A stretch of DNA of 64,000 bases from Engelhardtia mirabilis. Lineage in GTDB: Bacteria; Planctomycetota; UBA1135; GCA-002686595. Each line of letters begins with the position of its first letter. Position 1 is the stretch's first letter. Of this stretch, positions 1 to 7,246 are shown one piece after another. The notes under the pieces were generated by a model. That model searched no databases. It was given only the letters and a program-made list of their open reading frames with translations, and had not been told where the DNA came from. The stretch spans positions 2,542,001 to 2,606,000 of the forward strand of contig CP036296.1 of NCBI GenBank assembly GCA_007751255.1, written 5' to 3'. Made by a program: the position numbers and the translations under genes.

Positions 1-62
1 GCGCAGCGTCGACAGGGTACGCCCCGGGTGGCCGCGCATCACCGGGTCGCCGCGCGCGCCGG

Positions 63-2159
63 CTACCGGACGCCACCGTGGCGGAGCGGCGGCGCAAGGG
101 TCGACAACGGAACGTCCTCGCGCAGGCGCCGGCCGTCCTCGGCAGTCGCGGTCAAGCTCACCAGGGGATCCGGGCGCTCCCAGTCGATCTCGACCAGCCC
201 CCAGTTGGCGACCCAGAGCGGCGAGCCGACGCGGTGGGGGTTCTCGATCTGGGTGAACTCCCAGCCCTGGTTCATGCCGCTGGAGGTCAACTCGAACAGG
301 GGGTAGCCGACGCCGGAGTCCCAGGGATCGACGCGGCTCAGTTCGGCCCAGTGGGTGTCGCCCGAGAGCAGCACCACGCCACCGGCGCCGCTTTCGCGGA
401 TCGTGTGGAGGAGGCGTTGGCGCTCCAGGGGCATCATCGCCCAACCCTCCCAGTGGCAACCCTCCGAGAGGGCCTGCAGGCTGGTGCCGATCAGCCGCAC
501 GCGCGCCGGGGTCCGCAGTTGCTCTTCGAACCAATGCCACTGCTCCTCGCCGAGCATGGTGGCGCCGGGGTCCAGGTTCGGCGCGTAGCCGCCGGGGTGC
601 CCGTCGCCGCGGGCGGGACCCTCGTGGCGTCTGACCCAGGGCGACTTGAAAGTGCGCAGGTCGAGCAGGATCACCTGCACCGAGCGCTCCGGCGGGCCGA
701 AGGTCCACGAGCCGTAGACGCCCTCTCGCGCTCGCCGCGGGGAGTCGGCCGGGACGTCGAAGTGCGCGAACATGATCTCCTTGGAGTCGCGCTTGCGCGG
801 ATAGCTCGCGCCGCCGTCGTCCTGTCCGAGGTCGTGGTCGTCCCAGGTGGCCAGGACCCGGGTCCCGGCTCGCAGGGCCGCATACCCGGGCTGCGCCGCG
901 AGCAGGGCGTACTGGGCGCGCAGGTGGTTCATGTCGACGGTGTCGCCGTAGACGTTGTCGCCCAGGAACAGGAACAGGTCCGGGTTCGCGGCCACGACGT
1001 GGTCCCACAGGGGCGTGGGCCGGCGCTGGTCGTTGCAGGAGCCGAAGGCGATGCGCGACAGGGCGCGCGGATCGACGACGTCGGGCTCGATTGCCGGGGC
1101 GCTCAACTCGTCGAGGAACAGGCGCCGTCGCATCAGCACGCCGCCGTCGCCCGCGTCTCGAACGGACAGCTCCACGTGGGGGCGCTCGGCGTCGAAGTCG
1201 ATCTCGACCAGGCCGAAGTTCGGGCCGAACCACTGATCGCCCAGGCGCAGGCCGTTGCGCTCGGGCGCCCAGGTGCGCGACTGGTTGAGCGCGCTCGAGG
1301 TGACGTCGAACAGCGCATAGCCCGCGTCGAGCCCGTCGCGCTGCGTGGGCAGCACCGAGAGCTCGGCCGCGTGCCGGTCTCCGGAGAGGAAGACCACGCC
1401 CTTTGCCCCCGTGGCGGCCAGGAGGCGATTCATGCGCCGGCGCTCGTGGGGGAAGTTGCCCCAGTTCTCGCCACCGCTCTCGTGCGCGACGAACTGGATC
1501 GAGGAGCCGATCAGGCGCAGCTCGGCGGGTTCGCGCAGTTGCTGCTCCAGCCAGGTCCACTGGGTCTCGCCCAGCAGCGTTCCCTCGCCATCGGGGCCCG
1601 CCTGGTAGGGCGCTGCCCACTTCCATTCCTCCAGCGGGCCTTCATTGCGGGTCAAGGAAGTGCGGTGGTAACGGGTGTCGAGCACGATCACCTGCACTCG
1701 CTCGCCGGGAGGACCGAAGACCCGGGCGTGGTAGACGCCCTCCCGCGCACGGCGTGGCGAGTCGTCGCCCACGCCGAGGAAGTCCAGGAGCGCCGTTTGG
1801 GACTGGGCCTTGATCGGGAACTCGGCTCCGGCGTCGTCGCGCCCGTAGTCGTGGTCGTCCCACGTGGCGAGGAGCTCCACCCGTTCGCGCAGCCCTGCGA
1901 AAACCGCAATCGCCGCCAGCCGGGCCCAGGCCGCGGCCAGCTCGCTCGCATCGTCGCTGTCGGCGTAGACGTTGTCTCCCAGCAGCACCAAGAGGTCAGG
2001 CTCGGCTGCCGCGATGGTCGACCAGACCTCGGCAGGACCCTCCAGGCGATAGCAGGAGCCGAATGCGATGCGCCGCGGTCCTTCGTGACCGACGCTCTCG
2101 GCGATCGAGGCGCCCTGGGGGAGGAGCGCGCAGAGGGTGACGAGCAGGAGCTGCAGCAT
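63..2159 (-). CDS. Tandem PhoD-like metallophosphatase (two fused domains)
   Basis: A 698-residue protein made of two complete copies of a PhoD/alkaline phosphatase D-like calcineurin-fold domain (about 25-345 and 365-690). Each copy shows the same motif series: FGSC near its start, a GDNVY metal motif (GDNVYAD and GDNVYGD), TWDDHD (followed by YGRDD and LGQDD) and a C-terminal SGDxHxAELS (SGDRHAAELS and SGDTHWAELS). The family hydrolyses phosphoesters with a di-metal centre, usually outside the cytoplasm. A hydrophobic N-terminus ending near Ala20 looks like a Sec signal; no twin-arginine is seen. The ATG at 2159 follows the stop of the upstream DUF819 gene by 12 bp, so the two are probably co-transcribed. 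Both copies keep the metal ligands, so both may be active. Substrate unknown. Confidence 0.88.
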   Translation of the reverse strand: MLQLLLVTLCALLPQGASIAESVGHEGPRRIAFGSCYRLEGPAEVWSTIAAAEPDLLVLLGDNVYADSDDASELAAAWARLAAIAVFAGLRERVELLATWDDHDYGRDDAGAEFPIKAQSQTALLDFLGVGDDSPRRAREGVYHARVFGPPGERVQVIVLDTRYHRTSLTRNEGPLEEWKWAAPYQAGPDGEGTLLGETQWTWLEQQLREPAELRLIGSSIQFVAHESGGENWGNFPHERRRMNRLLAATGAKGVVFLSGDRHAAELSVLPTQRDGLDAGYALFDVTSSALNQSRTWAPERNGLRLGDQWFGPNFGLVEIDFDAERPHVELSVRDAGDGGVLMRRRLFLDELSAPAIEPDVVDPRALSRIAFGSCNDQRRPTPLWDHVVAANPDLFLFLGDNVYGDTVDMNHLRAQYALLAAQPGYAALRAGTRVLATWDDHDLGQDDGGASYPRKRDSKEIMFAHFDVPADSPRRAREGVYGSWTFGPPERSVQVILLDLRTFKSPWVRRHEGPARGDGHPGGYAPNLDPGATMLGEEQWHWFEEQLRTPARVRLIGTSLQALSEGCHWEGWAMMPLERQRLLHTIRESGAGGVVLLSGDTHWAELSRVDPWDSGVGYPLFELTSSGMNQGWEFTQIENPHRVGSPLWVANWGLVEIDWERPDPLVSLTATAEDGRRLREDVPLSTLAPPLRHGGVR

Positions 2160-2171
2160 GGTGCTAGTGGA

Positions 2172-3359
2172 TCAGCCGACCGTCGCGCCGCCCAGCACAT
2201 GGCTCCCGACGACCATCCCCAGGAAGGTCCCGGTCGCCGTGCCGAGGCTGCCGACCAGGATCGCCGGCAGGACCAGGTCGGACCGCCCCAGGCTGCGCGC
2301 CAGGGCCAGGGCGCTGGACCCGCCGCCGACGCCCGCCTGACTGGCGACCGAGGCCAGCTCGGGCGCGATGCCGAACAGGCGTGCGGCGCCGAAGACCAGC
2401 ACTCCGTGCACCGCCAGGGTGATCGAGACGAACAGCAGCATCTGCGGAGCGAGCGCGCCGAGGGAAGCCAGGGCGTTCAGGTCGCACAGGGCTCCGATGG
2501 TGGCCAGGAACAGGTAGACCGCGAACATGCCCAGGACGCGCGTGCCCTTGATGCGACCGATGGCCGGAACCTGGGCCAGTAGCAGGGCGATCAGGGTCAA
2601 GATCAAGTTGGGATGCAGGTGGACGATGTCCCGGACGTCGAGCTGAAGCGAGATCGCGCGCGACGCGGCCAGGGCCCCCAGTCCCAGGCCGAGGGCGAGG
2701 CCCAGGTCGATCGGATGCAACTGCTCGGAGTCGTCGTCGAGCCCGAGGTCCGGTCCTGAGCTGCCGTCGGTGTCGAGGGCCTCGGCTACCTTCCCGCCGC
2801 GCCCGCCGAGCATTCGCGGCAGCAGCACTCCGACCACCATCCAGACGGTCGTCATCAGGCTGTCGACCACCGCCGCGCCGGCGTAGAGGGCGCCGTCGTC
2901 CATCACGCGGTAGATGGTGGCGAGGGTGTTGAAGTTGAGGCTGCCGCCCGTGTAGGTGCCGACGAACATGGCGCCCAGGCCCGCGCCGTGCTCGCCGAAG
3001 GTCGCGGTGCCTCCGACCGCCCACATGGCCACGGTCACGCCGAGGGCGATGCCGATCGAGCCCACCGCGAACAGCCCGAGCATGGCCGGCCCGGCCCTCA
3101 GTACCTGGCGCAGCTCGACCCGCAGGAGCAGCCAGAAGATCGCCAGAGCGATGACCTCTCCGAAGAGGGCGTCGTAGAGCGGCGTGCCATTGCCGTAGGT
3201 CGGCACGATCCGCAGGTTGGCGAGGACCGCCGTGACCACGATCACCAGCAGCGCGGTGCCCACGTGGCGCAGGAAGGTCCGGCGCACCAACCACTCCGAG
3301 AGGACGATCGCGCCACACAGAACTGCGAGCACGGGCACGGTTCCTTCGAAGGACGGCAT
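2172..3359 (-). CDS. DUF819 family (YjcL-like) integral membrane protein
   Basis: A 395-residue, almost wholly hydrophobic protein with about ten membrane segments. A Gly/Asn-rich segment, GTYTGGSLNFN at about 136-146, is typical of DUF819/YjcL-like proteins, and a second Gly-rich segment (VGGGSSALALARS) lies near the C-terminus, as expected of an inverted-repeat transporter fold. An acidic linker (about 200-220) divides the two halves. The family has no established substrate. It lies directly upstream of the tandem PhoD-like phosphatase in the same orientation (12-bp gap), so uptake of a product released by that enzyme is a possible but unproven role. Confidence 0.8.
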   Translation of the reverse strand: MPSFEGTVPVLAVLCGAIVLSEWLVRRTFLRHVGTALLVIVVTAVLANLRIVPTYGNGTPLYDALFGEVIALAIFWLLLRVELRQVLRAGPAMLGLFAVGSIGIALGVTVAMWAVGGTATFGEHGAGLGAMFVGTYTGGSLNFNTLATIYRVMDDGALYAGAAVVDSLMTTVWMVVGVLLPRMLGGRGGKVAEALDTDGSSGPDLGLDDDSEQLHPIDLGLALGLGLGALAASRAISLQLDVRDIVHLHPNLILTLIALLLAQVPAIGRIKGTRVLGMFAVYLFLATIGALCDLNALASLGALAPQMLLFVSITLAVHGVLVFGAARLFGIAPELASVASQAGVGGGSSALALARSLGRSDLVLPAILVGSLGTATGTFLGMVVGSHVLGGATVG

Positions 3360-3434
3360 GGACGTCGATTCTAGGCGGCGACCCGCCGACCGCGAAGTCG
3401 TCGGACGGGGCCCACGGCTCCGCGGCCACGAAGC

Positions 3435-3465
3435 GGGCCCGACGCGAGCGGTTCGCGTCGGGCCC
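3435..3465 (-). terminator. Hairpin between mddA-like gene and DUF819 gene
   Basis: A perfect 13-bp inverted repeat with a 5-nt loop (arms 3435-3447 and 3453-3465, GGGCCCGACGCGA and its complement). It lies 48 bp beyond the stop of the minus-strand methyltransferase gene. No T-run follows on the minus strand, so it may act as an intrinsic-like stop or as a 3'-end stabiliser. Confidence 0.5.
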
Positions 3466-3512
3466 TGGGATTCCTCTCCTCTTCTGCTGGACGGTCCCCC
3501 GCAGGGGGACGC

Positions 3513-4277
3513 TCAAGCCGCCGGCTGCACGCTGCGCGCGCCGCGCGGCTTGGCGAAGGGCACCAGGCCCGGAACGCGGCGGGCGTAGTCGCGGTAGTCC
3601 TCGCCGTGCAGCTCGACCAGGGTGCGCTCCTCGATCCGCGTCCCGATCAGCACGTAGCCGGTGAAGGTCAGGCTGAACATCAGGTGGCTGACGGACATGA
3701 CCGGCGTGGCCCAGAAAGCGATCAGCATGCCCAGCATGAGCGGGTGGCGCACGACGCGGTAGAGCGAGCGCTCCACGTAGCGCGGGGCGGTGTACTGGCG
3801 GCCGCGGAAGGCGAGCCAGGTCTGGCGCAGGCCGAAGAGGTCGAAGTGGTCGATCAGGAAGGTCGACAGCAGGACCATGCCCCAGCCGAGCCCGTTCAGG
3901 CTCCACAGTCCGATGGCCAGGGCTTGGTTCTCGACGCTCCAGACGGTGCCGGGCAGCGCGCGCCACTGGGTGAAGATCAGTGCCAGGCAGACGCATGTGG
4001 CGACCATGAAGGTCGAGCGCTCGATCGAGGCCGGCACGAGCTTGGTCCAGCGGCGCTTGAAGGCCGGGCGGGCCATGATCGCGTGCTGGATGCCGAACAG
4101 GGCCACCAGGGCCACGTCGATGGCGAGCGCGAGGCCGGTCGAGGTGACCGGAGCGCCGTCGAGGGTGAAGGGCACCTGGGGCAGACCGACCACGAAGGCG
4201 ATCAGGTACAGGAAGGTGCCGAAGAACAGGGTGTAGGCGGTCAGGCCGTAGGCGAGGGTGGCGATGCGGGCGATCAC
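3513..4277 (-). CDS. mddA: Methanethiol S-methyltransferase-like (MddA/NnrU-type) membrane enzyme
   Basis: A 254-residue protein with about five to six membrane helices. It matches MddA-type methyltransferases, which methylate methanethiol with S-adenosylmethionine to give dimethylsulfide. Diagnostic parts are the STFLIDHFDLFGLRQ loop, RVVRHPLMLGMLIAFWATP in the isoprenylcysteine-methyltransferase-like core, and the C-terminal GTRIEERTL...YRDYARRVPGLVPF stretch that binds the cofactor. I chose the GTG at 4277 because GGAG sits 6 nt upstream (4284-4287) and because it removes a basic, non-hydrophobic 17-residue extension; the frame stays open to an ATG at 4328. It is transcribed alone, with a hairpin after it. 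Assignment to MddA rather than another NnrU/ICMT relative is by motif memory only. Confidence 0.78.
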   Translation of the reverse strand: MIARIATLAYGLTAYTLFFGTFLYLIAFVVGLPQVPFTLDGAPVTSTGLALAIDVALVALFGIQHAIMARPAFKRRWTKLVPASIERSTFMVATCVCLALIFTQWRALPGTVWSVENQALAIGLWSLNGLGWGMVLLSTFLIDHFDLFGLRQTWLAFRGRQYTAPRYVERSLYRVVRHPLMLGMLIAFWATPVMSVSHLMFSLTFTGYVLIGTRIEERTLVELHGEDYRDYARRVPGLVPFAKPRGARSVQPAA

Positions 4278-4403
4278 GGCAGGCTCCGGGAATCGAGTTC
4301 TGGATGTTCGGGGACCCGTGTGGGTCACCCTCCCGTGGCGCGCATCGCCGCTGCCACCTGCCAGGGAATCTCGATTTCGCCGGAGCGCCGTCCGCGGCCC
4401 TTC

Positions 4404-5447
4404 CTAAACCCCGAGCACCGCCCGCAGGTGGGGCGCGAGCCGCCGGGCCGTGGCCGGGTTGTGGAAGGCCGCGAAGGCCACCGGGGTCAGCGTGTCGAGC
4501 TCGAAGTCCAGCTCGGAGCCGTCCGGGGCCTCGACCACGCAGCCGGCCTCGCGGGCGCAGAGCACGGCCCCGGCCAGGTCGTAGGGCTTCGAAGGCCGTG
4601 TGCTGCGCCCCAGCCGAGCCGCCACCAGCGGCCGCGCGTCCACGACCATGCGATAGCGCCCGAGCATCGTCAGTACGAGTTGGCCTGCCGAGCAGATGTA
4701 CTGGTCGTCGAAGCAGTGCTCGACCAGGGCCTGCTCCTGGGTCTCGAGCCGCTGCAGGAAGGCCGACTCGAGGGCCGCGATGGGCGCGCGCAGGTCCGGT
4801 GCGTAGCGGAAGAAGGGGAAGTAGCCGTGGTCGGCGCGGTCGTCGTCGTCCGCCGTCAGCCTGCGCTCGCCGAGCAACCGGCCGTCCGCGACTTCGCGCT
4901 CCTCGATGCGGCAACCCTGGCCGCGGGCCGCGCTGACGACGCGGAAGCGCCCGCCGCGCGAATCGGGCAGCTCGGCGACGATGCCCGCACAAACGTCGCC
5001 CAGCCGCGGCGGCCCGGCACCGGCGTCGCAGTAGCTGACGAGGGTCCAGGCGCTGCGCAGGTCGTGCATCAGGTTGCGCGTGCCGTCGATCGGATCGATC
5101 GCGATGCGTGGCCCGCCGTGGTCGAAGTCGGGCAGCTCGCGCACGCCACCGCTCCCGTCCGGGCCGCGGTGGCGCCAACCCGAGTCCTCGGTCATCAACG
5201 ACAGGGGAGCCCTTGCTGCAACGCGCTCGAGCCAACCGTCGAGCAGGCGCTCGGTGGGCACGTCGAGGCCGAAGGCGAAGTCACCGGCGCCGATCCCCTC
5301 CGCCCGCCCGAGGGCGTCGAGGCTTCCCGCCTCGAGGGCGCCGGTCAGGGAGGTTCGCACGGTGGCCCGCAGCTCCTCGCAGAGCGCACGCAGGCGCGGT
5401 TCCCAGGTGTCGCGGAAGGCGGGGGGGGCGTGGGTCGAATCGCTCAT
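4404..5447 (-). CDS. Inositol monophosphatase family phosphatase (IMPase/CysQ/HisN type)
   Basis: A 347-residue Mg-dependent sugar or nucleotide phosphatase. The first metal motif is the acidic pair in LMTEDSGW (Glu87-Asp88); the second is DPIDGTRN (Asp118, Asp121). The third, normally WD-x-AAG, appears as YDLAGAV near residue 300, so the aromatic residue and spacing are altered but the Asp is kept. At 347 residues it is longer than the usual 260-280, with an added N-terminal helix region and an insertion before the C-terminal lobe. The start is the ATG at 5447; the frame stays open far upstream into the divergent trxB gene, which must be a shadow. Substrate cannot be set from sequence. It is divergent from trxB across 147 bp. 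Confidence 0.83.
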   Translation of the reverse strand: MSDSTHAPPAFRDTWEPRLRALCEELRATVRTSLTGALEAGSLDALGRAEGIGAGDFAFGLDVPTERLLDGWLERVAARAPLSLMTEDSGWRHRGPDGSGGVRELPDFDHGGPRIAIDPIDGTRNLMHDLRSAWTLVSYCDAGAGPPRLGDVCAGIVAELPDSRGGRFRVVSAARGQGCRIEEREVADGRLLGERRLTADDDDRADHGYFPFFRYAPDLRAPIAALESAFLQRLETQEQALVEHCFDDQYICSAGQLVLTMLGRYRMVVDARPLVAARLGRSTRPSKPYDLAGAVLCAREAGCVVEAPDGSELDFELDTLTPVAFAAFHNPATARRLAPHLRAVLGV

Positions 5448-5594
5448 GGGTGGAGGAGTCCGCCGGAGCGGGTGCCCCGCCTCGGAACTCCCGATCCGGG
5501 ACACTAGACTAGTCGCCCCCCTCGGCCGAACCGAGGCCCCAGCGGCCCGGTGGCCGGTCGCCCCGCTCCCGGGGCCCGCCCACGACCCATCCCC

Positions 5595-6551
5595 ATGACC
5601 GATCTGCGCAACGTCATCATCGTCGGCTCCGGCCCCGCCGGCTTCACCGCGGCCATCTATGCCTCCCGCGCGAACCTCGAGCCGCTGATGCTCGAGGGCG
5701 AGCCGCGGCCGGAAGCGCCCGATCTGCTCCCGGGCGGCCAGCTGATGCTGACGACCGAGGTCGAGAACTACCCCGGCTTCCCCGAGGGCATCACCGGTCC
5801 GGACATGATGGACCTGTTCCGCAAGCAGGCCCTGCGCTTCGGGACCGAGGTGCTGACCTACGACGTGGCCCGCGCCGAGCTCGAGGGGCCGGTCAAGAAG
5901 CTGTGGACCACCGACGGCAAGGAGCACCACGCCAAGGCCGTGATCATCTCCACCGGCGCCAGCGCCAAGTGGCTGGGCCTCGAGTCGGAGACGGCCCTGC
6001 GGAACCGCGGCGTGTCCGCCTGCGCCACCTGCGACGGAGCCTTCTTCCGCAACAAGGTCGTGGCCGTGGTCGGCGGCGGCGACACCGCCATGGAAGAGGC
6101 GACCTTTCTGACGCGCTTCGCGTCCAAGGTGCTCGTGATCCACCGTCGCGAAGAGCTGCGCGCGTCGAAGATCATGCAGGACCGCGCCAAGCACAACGAC
6201 AAGATCGAGTTCGTCTGGAACTCCGAGGTGGTCGAGGTGCTCGACGTGGAGGCCGGGCGCGTCACCGGGCTGCGACTGAAGGACACCCGGAGCGGCGACA
6301 CGCGCACGATCGAGTGCGGCGGCCTGTTCCTGGCCATCGGCCACAAGCCCAACACGGGCTTCCTCGAGGGGCAGCTCGATACCGACGAGCTGGGCTACGT
6401 GACCGTGAAGGGCGGCACGCGCACGAACATCGAAGGTGTGTTCGCCGCGGGCGACGTCTCGGACAAGGTCTACCGCCAGGCGATCACCGCCGCGGGCATG
6501 GGCTGCCAGGCGGCGATCGACGCCGAACGCTGGCTCGAGACCCAGGAGTAG
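5595..6551 (+). CDS. trxB: Thioredoxin-disulfide reductase
   Basis: A 318-residue low-Mr thioredoxin reductase that passes electrons from NADPH through FAD to thioredoxin in the cytoplasm. It has an N-terminal FAD motif (GSGPAGFTAA, about residues 12-21), the redox-active SACATCDG with Cys143 and Cys146, an NADPH-binding GGGDTAMEEA about 20 residues later, and a C-terminal FAD motif GVFAAGDVSD. Its length is normal for the family (310-330). I chose the ATG at 5595; the frame is open 15 codons further upstream, but the family N-terminus begins at this Met. It is likely a single-gene unit; its stop lies 13 bp from the stop of the convergent sigma-factor gene. Confidence 0.96.
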   Translation: MTDLRNVIIVGSGPAGFTAAIYASRANLEPLMLEGEPRPEAPDLLPGGQLMLTTEVENYPGFPEGITGPDMMDLFRKQALRFGTEVLTYDVARAELEGPVKKLWTTDGKEHHAKAVIISTGASAKWLGLESETALRNRGVSACATCDGAFFRNKVVAVVGGGDTAMEEATFLTRFASKVLVIHRREELRASKIMQDRAKHNDKIEFVWNSEVVEVLDVEAGRVTGLRLKDTRSGDTRTIECGGLFLAIGHKPNTGFLEGQLDTDELGYVTVKGGTRTNIEGVFAAGDVSDKVYRQAITAAGMGCQAAIDAERWLETQE

Positions 6552-6564
6552 AGCCGCGGACCGC

Positions 6565-7161
6565 TCAGGCCGGCGGCGCCAAGGGGTCGACCGGGCCCTC
6601 GGGAGCGGGACCGTCGGGTTCCGGCTCCCGGGCCATGCCGCCGGACGAGTCCGAGAGCCGCCGGTGGAGCCAGGCGCGCGCGAAGTTCCAGTCGTGGCTG
6701 GCCGCGCGTCGGCTGATGGACAGCAGCTCGGATACCGCCGTGAGGTCCAGGCCCCCGAAGTACCGCAGCTCCACCACGTGTGCGTGGTGGGGGTAGCAGA
6801 GCGCCAGATCCTCGAGGGCCGCCGACAGGTCGAGCAGGTCGATGGCCTGGGAGTCGTCGACCGCGACCTCCTGGTCGTCGAGGGTCAGGCGCGCTTGGTA
6901 GCCGCCGCGCTTGGCGGCAGAGGCCGCGCGGCGCAGGTCGGTCAGGGTGTTGCGGAGGGATCGTGCCGCGTAGGCGCGCTTCTCGTTGTCCGACAATTCG
7001 AGCCAGCGGTCATGACGCGCGAGGCGCAGGAAACACTCGTGCACCAACTCCGTCGGCTCCGGGTCGTCGAGACGGCGGGAGAAGGACAGGAGGCGGCGGG
7101 CGAGATAGCGCAGCTCCTGATAGCGAGGGTCTGCGATGTCGGGCGGGGGGGGCGGGGACAT
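6565..7161 (-). CDS. ECF-type RNA polymerase sigma factor (planctomycete TIGR02999-like)
   Basis: A 198-residue sigma-70-family factor. Region 2 is recognisable as ELVHECFLRLARHDRW followed by a basic helix (RSLRNTLTDLRRAA), and region 4 as VVELRYFGGLDLTAVSELLSISRRAASHDWNFARAWLHRRL in essence, the helix-turn-helix that reads the -35 box. The layout fits the ECF group typical of planctomycetes, which often sit beside FGE- or WD40-bearing Ser/Thr kinases. That kinase lies directly upstream (85-bp gap) in the same direction, so the gene order is kinase then sigma. The C-terminal 30 residues are Pro/Glu-rich and not conserved. Start ATG at 7161; no anti-sigma gene is seen. Confidence 0.87.
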   Translation of the reverse strand: MSPPPPPDIADPRYQELRYLARRLLSFSRRLDDPEPTELVHECFLRLARHDRWLELSDNEKRAYAARSLRNTLTDLRRAASAAKRGGYQARLTLDDQEVAVDDSQAIDLLDLSAALEDLALCYPHHAHVVELRYFGGLDLTAVSELLSISRRAASHDWNFARAWLHRRLSDSSGGMAREPEPDGPAPEGPVDPLAPPA

Positions 7162-7246
7162 CGGGGTTCCGGGCGCAGATTGTGCCCCAGGATCCGCGCC
7201 GTCCCCACCCCCTGGGTCGGGCGGCGCGCCGCTCCGGCTGTCCCCG

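Noticed and set aside
78-2582. Plus-strand open frame of 834 codons
   Set aside because: Lies antisense to the PhoD-like and DUF819 genes; Arg/Gly/Val/Gln-rich composition with no conserved motif, typical of a high-GC shadow frame.
3361-3512. Possible tRNA or small RNA in the gap with a strong hairpin
   Set aside because: Only a single stem-loop; no cloverleaf, T-loop or known RNA motif.
2164-5235. Minus-strand open frame of 1023 codons
   Set aside because: Out of frame with three well-supported genes (DUF819, MddA-like, IMPase) that it overlaps on the same strand; Arg/Pro-rich shadow.
5448-6344. N-terminal extension of the inositol-phosphatase gene
   Set aside because: Antisense to trxB, which has all family motifs.
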